NCBI RefSeq assembly: GCF_946479755.1 | Contig: NZ_CAMLHC010000022.1 | Coordinates: forward strand, 1 to 64,000 | From: an uncultured Chitinophaga sp. | Lineage (GTDB): Bacteria; Bacteroidota; Bacteroidia; Chitinophagales; Chitinophagaceae | DNA: 64,000 nt | Direction of reading: 5' to 3' | In this document: positions 36,503 to 44,315 of the stretch, piece after piece | Layout: every line of letters starts with the position of its first letter | Numbering within the stretch: position 1 is the first letter of the stretch | Program-made: the position numbers and the translations under genes | Notes under the pieces: generated by a model | The model's input: the letters and a program-made list of their open reading frames with translations, nothing else | Databases searched by the model: none | What the model was told of the DNA's origin: nothing

Positions 36503-37594
36503 ATGGTATACAATGTAATAGGTACCATGTCCGGCAGCTCGTTGGACGGACTGGATATCGTTTTTGCGGAGCTGACGGAAATCAGGGGACAATGGACTTA
36601 TGTCATCAAGGCTTCGGAAAGCCTGCCTTACGAGCCGGAATGGGTGGAGAGACTGGCGGCAGCCACCACACTGCCGGCAAGGGAATACCTGCTGCTGCAT
36701 ACGGCCTACGGCCATTACGCCGGCCAGCGTATCCTGTCTTTTATCGAGAAAAATGAACTGGACCATAAAGTACACTTTATAGCTTCCCACGGACATACGA
36801 CTTTCCACCTGCCCGGTCAGCAAATGACGGCACAGCTGGGAGACGGCGCGGCCATGGCGGCGGTAACAAAACTGCCGGTGATCACTGACCTGCGCGCGGT
36901 AGACGTGGCGCTGGGCGGGCAGGGAGCGCCTATCGTACCTGTCGGGGAGAAATACCTGTTGGGCGGTTATCAGTTCTGGCTCAACCTGGGCGGTATTGCC
37001 AATATCTCCGCGCAACTGCCGGATGGCTTCGTGGCATTCGATATCTGCCCGGCCAACCGGGTACTCAATGAACTGGCGCTGCAACTCAACAAACCTTATG
37101 ATGAAGGCGGCGCACTGGCAGCCGGTGGGGTGACCGATACCGGTCTGCTGGCGCAACTGAATGCATTGCCTTATTACCAGCAGCCATGGCCTAAATCACT
37201 GGCCAATGATTTCGGTACAGACACCGTGCTGCCCATGGTCAACGGACTGCGTATATCCGTTCAGGGTAAACTGCGGACTTATACAGAACACATCGCTGCC
37301 CAGATAGCGCAGGCGGCCGGCCAGCTGAAAGCGGCCATGCCGGAAGGCCCTGCTAAATTGCTGGTGACCGGTGGCGGTGCTTTTAATACTTTCCTGGTAG
37401 ATACCATCCGCCAGCAACTGGCCCCGCTGGGTATCGAAGTGGAAGTGCCCGACGAACTGACCGTAGCGTTTAAAGAAGCGCTGGTCATGGCGTTGATAGG
37501 CGCGCTGAGATGGAGGCAGGAAGTGAACGTGCTTTCTTCTGTAACAGGGGCAAAACAGGATTCTATTAATGGCGCACTCTGGATCAGCCAGTAA
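36503..37594 (+). CDS. anmK: Anhydro-N-acetylmuramic acid kinase
   Basis: A 363-residue enzyme of peptidoglycan recycling: it opens the anhydro ring and phosphorylates anhMurNAc to MurNAc-6-phosphate. The N-terminal phosphate loop is IGTMSGSSLDGLD (residues 6-18). Further family blocks: IASHGHTTFH, QLGDGAAMAAVT, PVITDLRAVDVALGGQGAPIVP, WLNLGGIANIS, FDICPANRVLNELA, and the C-terminal ATPase motif LLVTGGGAFNTFLVDTIR. The adjoining genes do not include murQ. It converges with ade across a strong bidirectional terminator. Confidence 0.96.
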   Translation: MVYNVIGTMSGSSLDGLDIVFAELTEIRGQWTYVIKASESLPYEPEWVERLAAATTLPAREYLLLHTAYGHYAGQRILSFIEKNELDHKVHFIASHGHTTFHLPGQQMTAQLGDGAAMAAVTKLPVITDLRAVDVALGGQGAPIVPVGEKYLLGGYQFWLNLGGIANISAQLPDGFVAFDICPANRVLNELALQLNKPYDEGGALAAGGVTDTGLLAQLNALPYYQQPWPKSLANDFGTDTVLPMVNGLRISVQGKLRTYTEHIAAQIAQAAGQLKAAMPEGPAKLLVTGGGAFNTFLVDTIRQQLAPLGIEVEVPDELTVAFKEALVMALIGALRWRQEVNVLSSVTGAKQDSINGALWISQ

Positions 37595-37611
37595 GCGACA
37601 GCTCATAACAT

Positions 37612-37656
37612 AAAAAACGGCGGCAGATCTTTGGGACCTGCCGCCGTTTTATTTTG
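37612..37656. terminator. Bidirectional terminator between anmK and ade
   Basis: A perfect 13-bp stem (AAAACGGCGGCAG / CTGCCGCCGTTTT) with an 11-base loop has T tracts on both sides. It lies 18 bases past anmK and 10 bases past ade. Confidence 0.94.
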
Positions 37657-37665
37657 GGAAGAATT

Positions 37666-39300
37666 TTATGCCTCCACCGGTGTAAAAGCAAATGTGTCGC
37701 CGTCAAACAGGCCAAGGTCGCTGAGCTTCAGATGAGGGATCACCAACAGCGCCATGAAAGACAAGGTCATATAAGGCGAAGCGAGCGTAGCACCCAGTTG
37801 TTTGGCAGCCTGGTCGAAGCGGCTGTACTGTTCGGCAACCGTATAGCCGTCGAGGTTACTCATGAGCCCGGCGACAGGCAGCGGCAGCACTTGCACCTCC
37901 TGTTGGGCTGCCACGCTGATACCGCCCTGGTGTGCGATCACCCCGTTGATAGCGGCGCAGATGCTGGCGTCATCGACACCGGCGGCGATAATGTTATGGC
38001 TGTCGTGTGCCACAGAAGAGGCGATGGCGCCGCGTTGCAGGCCAAAGCCGCGGATAAAGGCGATCGCTGGCGGCGCCTGGCGGTAACGGTTCACGACAAC
38101 CAGCTTGATAACATCCTGTTGCGTATCGCAGGCGATATGTCCGTCCTGTACCGGCAACGTGGCCTGCAAGGCATTGGTGATCAGCTGACCGTCCATGGCT
38201 TCCATTACCCTGACCGTCGCGGTATCGCCGGGGGCGGGTACCCTGAAGTCTGCCGGAGTTGTGGGCTGACATACGAAGTTGTTCACCGCAGGGGTGTCTA
38301 CCGGTTGGATCAGCGTCTTTCCTTTTTCTGCTACTTTGATACCATTGATATAGGTCGCGAGGATATGAAAGTCTTTGAGATTGTCGGTAATGATAAAATC
38401 GGCAGGGTCGTTTTCCCGCAGCAGGCCCGTGTCCATTCGGTAATGCAGTACCGGGTTGATGCAGGCGGCCCGCAACACTTTAAACAGATCGATGCCGTGG
38501 CCGAGCGCCCGTTTTACCAGTTGATTGATATGTCCTTCCACGAGGTTGTCCGGATGCTTATCATCACTGCAGAACATGATCTTTTCCGGATAGTCGTGCA
38601 ACAGGGGGATCAGCGCTTCAAAGTTTTTGGCAGCGCTGCCTTCGCGGATCAGCACATGCATGCCGTAGCCGAGTTTTTCTTTTCCTTCTTCCAGGGTAAA
38701 GCATTCATGGTCGGTGCTGATGCCTGCCGCGATATAGTTTTGCGCCGCTTCGCCGCGAAGTCCCGGTGCGTGGCCGTCTACCGGCTTGTTGTACTTTTTG
38801 GCGGCTGCTATTTTGGCCATCACGTCCGGGTCCTGGTGTAATACGCCGGGGAAGTTCATCATTTCCGCGAGGTATTTGATATCGTCGCGTTGCAGCAGCT
38901 GATCGATATCGGCAACGTCTACGGTGGCGCCGGCTGTTTCGAAGACGGTGGCGGGCACGCAGGAGGGCGCGCCGAAGTTGAATTTAAACGGTACTTTTTT
39001 GCCATTGTCCAGCATGAACTGCACGCCTTCCACCCCCATTACATTGGCTATTTCGTGAGGATCGCTAACAGTAGACACAGTGCCGTGAACGACTGCGAGG
39101 CGGGCGAATTCAGAGGGGATCAGCATGGAACTTTCTATATGTACGTGGGCGTCTGTAAAGCCTGGCAGGATGAAATGCGGATAGTCGTTGGTGTTACGAA
39201 CGATCTGCCGGATGTGGCCGTCCGCAATATGCAGCGTGGCCGGGTAAATTTCCTGTTGCAGGATGTCTACAAGATTGCCTGAGATCTGATAACTATTCAT
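37666..39300 (-). CDS. ade: Adenine deaminase
   Basis: A 544-residue metal-dependent amidohydrolase converting adenine to hypoxanthine. Motifs: HFILPGFTDAHVHIESSML (metal-binding His pair and family 'HIESS'), STVSDPHEIANVMG, FNFGAPSCVPAT, LAEMMNFPGVL, KPVDGHAPGLRG, STDHECFTLEEG and the FCSDDKHPDNL catalytic aspartate segment. The C-terminal domain includes HDSHNIIAAG and ends GLFDGDTFAFTPVEA, so the protein is complete. Together with the permease and upp, the window carries several salvage functions, though not in one operon. Confidence 0.95.
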   Translation of the reverse strand: MNSYQISGNLVDILQQEIYPATLHIADGHIRQIVRNTNDYPHFILPGFTDAHVHIESSMLIPSEFARLAVVHGTVSTVSDPHEIANVMGVEGVQFMLDNGKKVPFKFNFGAPSCVPATVFETAGATVDVADIDQLLQRDDIKYLAEMMNFPGVLHQDPDVMAKIAAAKKYNKPVDGHAPGLRGEAAQNYIAAGISTDHECFTLEEGKEKLGYGMHVLIREGSAAKNFEALIPLLHDYPEKIMFCSDDKHPDNLVEGHINQLVKRALGHGIDLFKVLRAACINPVLHYRMDTGLLRENDPADFIITDNLKDFHILATYINGIKVAEKGKTLIQPVDTPAVNNFVCQPTTPADFRVPAPGDTATVRVMEAMDGQLITNALQATLPVQDGHIACDTQQDVIKLVVVNRYRQAPPAIAFIRGFGLQRGAIASSVAHDSHNIIAAGVDDASICAAINGVIAHQGGISVAAQQEVQVLPLPVAGLMSNLDGYTVAEQYSRFDQAAKQLGATLASPYMTLSFMALLVIPHLKLSDLGLFDGDTFAFTPVEA

Positions 39301-39408
39301 GCCGTAAAGCTAAGCAATAGCCGGCATTTTCAGCGTTTGCGTTGTGGAAGCCGCAAAAGGGGGTACGTTTTTTGGTACCCTTGTCCATTCAAAAAAAAGA
39401 CCGTGTTT

Positions 39409-40146
39409 ATGAGATATGCAAAGATTTTTTCACTGGCAGCAGGGATGCTGATCGGCAGTATCAGCCTGCAGGCCCAGACGGTGAACGAGATACTGGACAA
39501 ATACACCGCTGCCTTAGGGGGAACCGATAAGCTGAAAGCCATCAAGACACAATATACAGAAGGGGAGATGACGCTGAACTCCCAGCAGGGTCTGAAGGTA
39601 CCTGTCAGAAAGTGGGTGAAGCAGGACGAAGCGATGCGGATGGAGTTTGACATCCAGGACACCAAAAATATACAGGTGGTGCGTAAGGATGCCGGCTGGC
39701 AATATATGCCGGTGACCACCAATCAGAACGTAGAGGAGATAGATCCGGCGGTTCGTAAGCTGATGCAGCCACAGCTGGATGTTACCGGGGAATTGTTTGA
39801 TATCGCAGGCAAAGGTAAAAAGGTGGAGCTGGCAGGCAAGGAAACGCTGGACGGCGAAGCGGTATATAAGCTGAAGGTGACCACTGCCGGAGGCTTGAAC
39901 GGTTTCGCCTACCTGGATGCCAATACTTTCTACCTGGTGAAGGCTACCAACGAAATCGATATTAAAGGGCATAAAGCCGAGCTGGTAACGCGATTGTCTG
40001 ATTACCGGAAAACGGTGGATGGTTATGCCTATCCGGCACAGGTGGAACAAACAACGGCAGACAGCAATGTAAAGATCCGTGTGAACAGGGTAGAGGTGAA
40101 CCAGCCGATGGCAGATTCCCTGTTTGAGAAGCCGGCCGCCAAATAG
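39409..40146 (+). CDS. LolA-like outer membrane lipoprotein-sorting protein
   Basis: A 245-residue exported protein. The signal peptide is MRYAKIFSLAAGMLIGSISLQAQ (start ATG at 39409; the open frame extends upstream but lacks family sense). The mature part resembles the LolA-like family of Bacteroidota: TVNEILDKYTAALGGTDKLKAIKTQYTEGEM opening, paired strands (EAMRMEFDIQD, QVVRKDAGWQYMP), then 'GEAVYKLKVTTAGG', YLDANTFYLVKA and VTRLSDYRKTVDGYAYPAQVE. Such half-barrels carry lipids or lipoproteins; the cargo is unknown. It converges with the WYL gene across a GC-rich hairpin. Confidence 0.8.
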   Translation: MRYAKIFSLAAGMLIGSISLQAQTVNEILDKYTAALGGTDKLKAIKTQYTEGEMTLNSQQGLKVPVRKWVKQDEAMRMEFDIQDTKNIQVVRKDAGWQYMPVTTNQNVEEIDPAVRKLMQPQLDVTGELFDIAGKGKKVELAGKETLDGEAVYKLKVTTAGGLNGFAYLDANTFYLVKATNEIDIKGHKAELVTRLSDYRKTVDGYAYPAQVEQTTADSNVKIRVNRVEVNQPMADSLFEKPAAK

Positions 40147-40160
40147 GAGTTATACAGGAG

Positions 40161-40181
40161 GCCGGGGCATGAGGCCCCGGC
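40161..40181. terminator. GC-rich hairpin between convergent genes
   Basis: A perfect 8-bp GC stem (GCCGGGGC / GCCCCGGC) with a 5-base loop lies 14 bases past one stop and 6 bases before the other. There is no T tract, so it may be a weak or factor-aided bidirectional terminator. Confidence 0.5.
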
Positions 40182-40187
40182 GCTGCG

Positions 40188-41192
40188 TTATTTATACAGT
40201 TTCATCATTTCTTTGGCTTCTGTGGCCAGTTTATCTGCCAGGTGCTGCGGCTCCAGTACTTTCACCTGGGCGCCATAACTCAGCAGCAGCATGGTCAGTT
40301 CCGGATTAATTACTACCTGCAGGGCAATACGGCATTCCTTACTATTGTCTGCCAGCACCTGCTGGGAGGAATGGATGGGCTGCGACTTGATATATTTCCC
40401 CTGCCTGGGGGAGAAGGACAGTACTACTTTTTCCGGCTCGCCATCATGTACGGTGATACCGATCGCATGCTGGAAGTAGCTGGCGTCGTCGAAGTTTTTT
40501 TCATCAAAGTGTTTCATGGTGGGCCACAGGTTCACCACCCTGTCCAGTGCGAAGGTGATGACTGCCCCGCCCCTGGTCTGCTGGCTTTTGCCGATGAGGT
40601 AAAAGCGGTGCTGGTATTCCCGCAGGTGATAAGGTTCCACCCAGTGTTCCTTCGGTTCGTTGCGGTCAAAGCTCTGGTAGGCGATGCGGATCACTTCCAG
40701 GTTTTTGATGGCGTCCACGATATCGGGGATAAACTGGGCGCCTTTGTATTGCGTGGTGCGGGTGAATTTGATAAGCCCTTTGTGTTGCAGGGCTTCCCGG
40801 TTCATTTTGAGGCTCGCGGCTATTTTGAGGATAGCGTCTTCAAACTGTTGCACAACAGGCAGGCTGCGGAACTGTTCGAGTATGCCGATAGCGATTTCCA
40901 GCCCCTGCAGGTCAGCTTCCTCAATAGGGATATTGCTGATGGAGAAGGAATCATCCGCATAACGGTACGTGCGGCTGCTACGGTCATATACGATAGGCGC
41001 CATATAGTTGAGCTCCGGGTCCTGGCGCATGTCCTGAATATCTTTCTGAATAGTGCGGGTAGAGATCACCGCATCCATTTTGTCCGATACATATTCTATC
41101 AGGTTTTCCAGGGTGGGTTTTGGCAGCCGTTTGTTGCGCAAACGCTCGTCAATCCAGCGATAGCGCGAAACTGCGTCCTTGTTCTTTGGCAC
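40188..41192 (-). CDS. WYL-domain transcriptional regulator
   Basis: A 334-residue regulator. The N-terminus MPKNKDAVSRYRWIDERLRNKR leads a winged helix-turn-helix (about 20-65: DKMDAVISTRTIQKDIQDMRQDPELNYMAPI). The WYL ligand-sensing domain spans about 135-245 (KNLEVIRIAYQSFDRNEPKEHWVEPYHLREYQHRFYLIGKS-type sequence), followed by a WCX-like C-terminal domain (VVLSFSPRQGKYIKSQPIHSSQQVL). WYL proteins sense nucleic acids or small ligands. The start is best placed at a GTG at 41192, giving the usual family N-terminus; the frame stays open upstream without an ATG. It is divergent from an unknown gene, with a dyad between them. Confidence 0.85.
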   Translation of the reverse strand: MPKNKDAVSRYRWIDERLRNKRLPKPTLENLIEYVSDKMDAVISTRTIQKDIQDMRQDPELNYMAPIVYDRSSRTYRYADDSFSISNIPIEEADLQGLEIAIGILEQFRSLPVVQQFEDAILKIAASLKMNREALQHKGLIKFTRTTQYKGAQFIPDIVDAIKNLEVIRIAYQSFDRNEPKEHWVEPYHLREYQHRFYLIGKSQQTRGGAVITFALDRVVNLWPTMKHFDEKNFDDASYFQHAIGITVHDGEPEKVVLSFSPRQGKYIKSQPIHSSQQVLADNSKECRIALQVVINPELTMLLLSYGAQVKVLEPQHLADKLATEAKEMMKLYK

Positions 41193-41275
41193 AAGCGTAA
41201 AATTTTGGCTTAAAAATAAGCATTTCCGGGCTTTAGGGGGAGATGATAAAAAAAATTTCACACGTTGTTGTCACT

Positions 41276-41310
41276 ACGCAAATCCCTTGCGTGAGGAGCC
41301 GGTAGCTTTG
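41276..41310 (+). promoter_or_regulatory. Dyad operator candidate and -7 box before the gene at 41335
   Basis: The perfect dyad ACGCAA-N5-TTGCGT (41276-41292) lies 10 bases upstream of TAGCTTTG (41303-41310), a TAnnTTTG promoter box for the plus-strand gene starting at 41335. The dyad would cover the -33 region. It sits in the 142-base gap shared with the divergent WYL regulator, a natural place for that regulator to bind; this link is inference. Confidence 0.45.
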
Positions 41311-41334
41311 TATTGTTATCAAAAGCTGATAGTT

Positions 41335-41937
41335 ATGAGTAAAGCACATACATCAACAGCAACTATGCAAATGCAGGCCATTTCAGTGGGCCAGATCATT
41401 ATGGACGATTCCAACTATCTGACATTATGGGGTCATGTGCAGCAGGATGGCGTGTGGTATCCTTGTGATCTTGTAACTACTTATGAAGTAATGAATACAA
41501 TGTTAAGGTACAGCCATGAAAAAAATGATGCCGTACAAATGACCATTGTGAAGAAGCTGGAAACGATGCACCACATCCCGGAATTGATAGACATAGAAGT
41601 GGAGCTGGGAGGTGCAGTGGTTTTTGATAACATGCTCTTTTACATGAGCAGGCCGGAACACCATGAATGGGAGATCTGTGCAGACGATGCCTGCTATTTT
41701 ATTCAAAAAGTGGTGGCTATGCCGGTGACGCCTCCGGTACCGCCGATGCGTGCAGCGTTTGCGGAGAAAATGGAGGAGTGCCTGCAAACACTGCGCAACA
41801 AGTATGACCTGTACCTTGGATTTATTGAAATAGACCTGGAAGAGGAAGCTGCCCGCGTGAAAGCCGGCCTGACCGATGATCTTAGTTTCAGTACGGCCTA
41901 TTATGCCTGGCAGCTACATCTTTCTGAGCCATCTTGA
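41335..41937 (+). CDS. Hypothetical protein (200 aa), divergent from WYL regulator
   Basis: A 200-residue acidic, predicted cytoplasmic protein with no signal peptide or membrane helix. Features: a Thr/Met-rich start (MSKAHTSTATMQMQ), a Tyr/Trp-rich beta region (DSNYLTLWGHVQQDGVWYPCDLVTTYEV), an EVELGGAVVFDNMLFYMSRPE core, a Pro-rich turn (AMPVTPPVPPM), and an acidic helix (EIDLEEEAARVKAGLTDD). I recognise no family. The ATG at 41335 is chosen because it follows a promoter-like box; the frame is open further upstream into the WYL gene's 5' end. Its 3' side is the large structured gene-free region. Confidence 0.65.
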   Translation: MSKAHTSTATMQMQAISVGQIIMDDSNYLTLWGHVQQDGVWYPCDLVTTYEVMNTMLRYSHEKNDAVQMTIVKKLETMHHIPELIDIEVELGGAVVFDNMLFYMSRPEHHEWEICADDACYFIQKVVAMPVTPPVPPMRAAFAEKMEECLQTLRNKYDLYLGFIEIDLEEEAARVKAGLTDDLSFSTAYYAWQLHLSEPS

Positions 41938-42140
41938 TTGAAAACCCCGTTTTTTCATCCGGATGTTTGTAAAACCCTTGTCCATTGTCCCTTTAACCCT
42001 TGAAATATCCTTGTTTGTTAGTTCCATTTTTTACAAATCCCGTTGATTGAATCCTGTTTGTTTGCCCCCGTTTGTTAACCTCAAAACCCTATTTATGCCC
42101 TGTCCATTGTAGTTGTGTTTAACCCTGATTCATCCATTGT

Positions 42141-42237
42141 CCGCGGCCGCCGGGTTTTACGATGGCGATGTCAACGTAAACCCGTCCGTCAGAACAGGCA
42201 GTTATTGGCAGGAAAAGCCTGCCCGTAGCGGCCGCGG
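42141..42237. other. Predicted three-way junction with alternative pairing
   Basis: The outer stem pairs 42141-42150 (CCGCGGCCGC) with 42228-42237 (GCGGCCGCGG), perfect 10 bp. It encloses hairpin A (42151-42161 with 42175-42184, CGGGTTTTACG / CGTAAACCCG, one bulge) and hairpin B (42207-42212 with 42218-42223, GGCAGG / CCTGCC). The CGGGTT strand of hairpin A can alternatively pair with AACCCGG at 42239-42245, just outside the outer stem, which would break A and the junction. Strand of transcription unknown. Confidence 0.5.
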
Positions 42238-42410
42238 TAACCCGGATCATCTGTTGTGGCCCTGTCATCCATTTGAGCCTGTAACGTTCGACGACCGTGG
42301 CGGTCTGCCGGCTCCGAGGTCCATTACCCTCGCTGGTGGCAACCTTCGTGGTGAATCGATGCCGAATGGTTCATCGTTATCCCTGAAACAATCCATTGTG
42401 ACCCTGAAGA

Positions 42411-42446
42411 GACAGGCTGCGCATCTCCCCATATGCGCAGCCTGTC
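42411..42446. other. Perfect 14-bp hairpin in the gene-free region
   Basis: GACAGGCTGCGCAT (42411-42424) pairs perfectly with 42433-42446 across an 8-base loop. No T tract on either side, so it is not a standard terminator. Confidence 0.8.
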
Positions 42447-42647
42447 CACCCAAACTACCTGCCGGTTCCCTATTTTCGCCTTCCTGGTTTTACACCAGGA
42501 GGGTACCCGGTCGGAGATGTTGCTGACGAAAATCAGCATCGTATTAAAAAATCCTGGTAAATGGGCTCGCTTTATCCAGTTCACAAAAAAAAGCGATGAA
42601 AAAGTGAAAAAGTTATTTTAAAGTCTATAATTCTTGTAGGAAAATGC

Positions 42648-42655
42648 TATTTTTG
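42648..42655 (+). promoter_or_regulatory. -7 promoter box before the peroxiredoxin gene
   Basis: TATTTTTG fits TAnnTTTG and ends 20 bases before the peroxiredoxin ATG. No clear -33 element. Confidence 0.45.
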
Positions 42656-42675
42656 GTCAAGTAAATTGTGAAACT

Positions 42676-43311
42676 ATGAGTTTAAGACTGGGCGATACTG
42701 CTCCCAATTTCAAAGCTAAGACCACAATAGGAGAAATAGATTTTTACGAATATCTCGGCGACAGCTGGGGCGTCCTGTTCTCCCATCCTGCTGATTTTAC
42801 CCCTGTTTGTACAACTGAACTTGGCAAAACAGCCCTCCTGAATGGCGAATTTGCCAAAAGGAACGTTAAAGTGCTGGCACTCAGCGTAGATCCGCTGGAT
42901 AAACATATGAGCTGGATAGGAGATATTAACGAAACGCAACAATGTGACGTAACTTTTCCTATTATTGCAGATGAAGACAAAACGGTAGCCAACCTCTACG
43001 GTATGATTCACCCGAATGCTTCTGAAACATTTACCGTAAGATCACTGTTTATCATTGGTCCGGATAAAAAAGTAAAACTGACGATTACCTACCCGGCATC
43101 TACCGGCAGGAACTTCAACGAAGTTTTACGCGTTATCGACTCCCTGCAGCTGACGGCTAAATACAGCGTAGCTACACCGGCAGACTGGAAAGACGGAGAA
43201 GATGTTATTGTGACGGCAGCAGTGCCTACGGCAGAAATACCGGAACGTTTTCCGAAAGGCCACAAAATTATCAAGCCTTATCTGAGAACAACACCACAGC
43301 CTAACAAATAA
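42676..43311 (+). CDS. 1-Cys peroxiredoxin (Prx6 class)
   Basis: A 211-residue thioredoxin-fold peroxidase. The active site is SHPADFTPVCTTELG with the peroxidatic cysteine at 45, the Prx6 'PVCTTE' form. SVDPLDKHMSWIGDI and 'PIIADEDKTVANLYGMI' follow, and the C-terminal dimerisation arm (NFNEVLRVIDSLQLTAKYSVATPADWKDGEDVIV-type) marks Prx6 rather than AhpC. A second cysteine (QQCDVTF, about 97) is not at a resolving position. It reduces peroxides, probably with thioredoxin or a low-molecular thiol; bacillithiol, suggested by bshA, is a possible reductant (inference). It follows the structured gene-free region and ends at a terminator. Confidence 0.93.
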   Translation: MSLRLGDTAPNFKAKTTIGEIDFYEYLGDSWGVLFSHPADFTPVCTTELGKTALLNGEFAKRNVKVLALSVDPLDKHMSWIGDINETQQCDVTFPIIADEDKTVANLYGMIHPNASETFTVRSLFIIGPDKKVKLTITYPASTGRNFNEVLRVIDSLQLTAKYSVATPADWKDGEDVIVTAAVPTAEIPERFPKGHKIIKPYLRTTPQPNK

Positions 43312-43403
43312 AAAACGAAACACAAGGAGCCGATCCACCACGCAACCAGGTACCGGCTTTCACTATAAGAGTTTTTAATGGTTGGTTTTTGATTTTTACG
43401 AAG

Positions 43404-43428
43404 CGGGGATTTTTCCCCGTTTTTTTTT
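43404..43428 (+). terminator. Intrinsic terminator after the peroxiredoxin gene
   Basis: A 6-bp stem (CGGGGA / TCCCCG) with a 4-T loop is followed by nine T, about 95 bases past the stop. Confidence 0.85.
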
Positions 43429-43460
43429 GCGCCTGACTTTTGAATTAATAAATACGCGCA

Positions 43461-43492
43461 TTAAAAAGCCCGCCGGCATTATGCCAACGGGC
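43461..43492 (-). terminator. Terminator on the RluA-side of the convergent gap
   Basis: On the minus strand GCCCG...GGCAT pairs with ATGCC...CGGGC (two internal mismatches) and is followed by CTTTTTAAT. It lies about 100 bases past the stop of the gene ending at 43593. The rest of the 43312-43592 gap shows no gene. Confidence 0.65.
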
Positions 43493-43592
43493 CAGTATTA
43501 AACCAAAACGAGTTGTGTCTTATTCGTCGGCAAGAGCGCCTGCTACTACCAGCACTCCAAATTTCCAATATCAGGACATCAAAATGCTTCAG

Positions 43593-44312
43593 TTACCGGT
43601 TTTTCCGTAACTGCGTAACCACGGCATTGATATCTTTCGGCAGCGGGGCTTCCACGGTATACGCCTTGCCGGAAGGATCCTTAAACACCAGCATGGCCGC
43701 ATGCAGCGCCAGGCGGGAGAGTAACGGACGTTCTTCTTCTGTATGTTTGCCCAGCTTGAACTTCTTCTTGATAGCCGATAATAAAACAGGCTGTGGGCTG
43801 CCGTACAGCTCATCTACCGCAATCGGGTGACCGAGATGTTTCATATGCACCCTGATCTGGTGCGTACGACCGGTATGGATTCTCCATTTCATCAGGCTGT
43901 AAAGGCCAAAAGATTCCAGCACTTCATAATCTGTCAGGGAGGCCTTGCCTTTGCGGTTGGTTACCATCTTGCCCTTCTGTACCGGATGCTCCATAATGCC
44001 TTCGTTGACAGTGCCTTTTTCCGGCATGGGAACGCCATGTACCAGGCCAAGGTAGTATTTCTCCACATCGCGGCTTTCAAACAGCTGGGAGAAGTACTTG
44101 TGGGCTGCCTCGTTGCGGGCAAACAGGATAATGCCGCTGGTATCGCGGTCCAGCCGGTGCACAGTGAATATTTCCCCGTAAGCCTTTTTCATGACAGCTA
44201 TCAGGGACGTGAGTTCATTGTCGTGACGGTCAGGCAGCGTCAGCATGCCGGAAGGCTTGTTCACAACAACAAAATCAGGTGTTTCCAGTAAAATATGCTC
44301 TTCTAATCGCAC
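43593..44312 (-). CDS. RluA-family pseudouridine synthase
   Basis: A 239-residue rRNA or tRNA pseudouridine synthase with the RluA catalytic motif HRLDRDTSG (catalytic Asp55). Other blocks: LETPDFVVVNKPSGMLTLPDR at the start, KYYLGLVHGVP, RIHTGRTHQIRVHMKHLGHPI and LALHAAMLVFKDP. It lacks an N-terminal S4 domain, like TruC/RluA short forms. The start is GTG at 44312; an upstream ATG is excluded by the stop of the preceding frame. It begins 3 bases after the upstream synthase gene's stop, so the two are translationally coupled. Exact RNA site not determinable. Confidence 0.9.
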   Translation of the reverse strand: MRLEEHILLETPDFVVVNKPSGMLTLPDRHDNELTSLIAVMKKAYGEIFTVHRLDRDTSGIILFARNEAAHKYFSQLFESRDVEKYYLGLVHGVPMPEKGTVNEGIMEHPVQKGKMVTNRKGKASLTDYEVLESFGLYSLMKWRIHTGRTHQIRVHMKHLGHPIAVDELYGSPQPVLLSAIKKKFKLGKHTEEERPLLSRLALHAAMLVFKDPSGKAYTVEAPLPKDINAVVTQLRKNR

Positions 44313-44315
44313 CGG

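Larger units (their letters stand above)
41938..42675. other. Gene-free structured region, possible non-coding RNA
   Basis: No convincing protein gene. The left part (41938-42120) is C-rich, low-complexity sequence with recurring CCCTTG, GTTTGTT and TCCATTGT words. The part 42121-42505 is GC-rich and highly structured: a three-way junction (42141-42237), a perfect 14-bp hairpin (42411-42446) and a 10-bp hairpin (42479-42503), none followed by T tracts. TCCATTGT occurs exactly at 41981, 42103, 42133 and 42392. The last 130 bases are AT-rich and lead into the peroxiredoxin gene, with TATTTTTG (a TAnnTTTG box) at 42648-42655. It may encode a structured RNA, a long 5' leader, or be remains of a mobile element. 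Confidence 0.5.

Noticed and set aside
39361..39390. Short palindrome GGGTAC-N8-GTACCC before the LolA-like gene
   Set aside because: Only 6 bp, and no T tract in a useful direction. It might be a weak operator but I cannot support a function.
41335..41937. Toxin-antitoxin or defence system with the WYL regulator
   Set aside because: There is only one unknown gene of 200 residues and no nuclease, helicase or membrane-effector motif in it. Kept as a regulator-target pair only.
42121..42505. Retron or group II intron relic
   Set aside because: The structure suggested it, but there is no reverse transcriptase nearby and no recognisable intron domain V or msr/msd arrangement.
42113..42526. Possible 137-codon protein in the structured gene-free region
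   Set aside because: It starts at a TTG, covers the hairpins, has an irregular Pro/Arg/Cys-rich composition and no family resemblance. Secondary structure explains the region better, though a small protein cannot be fully excluded.
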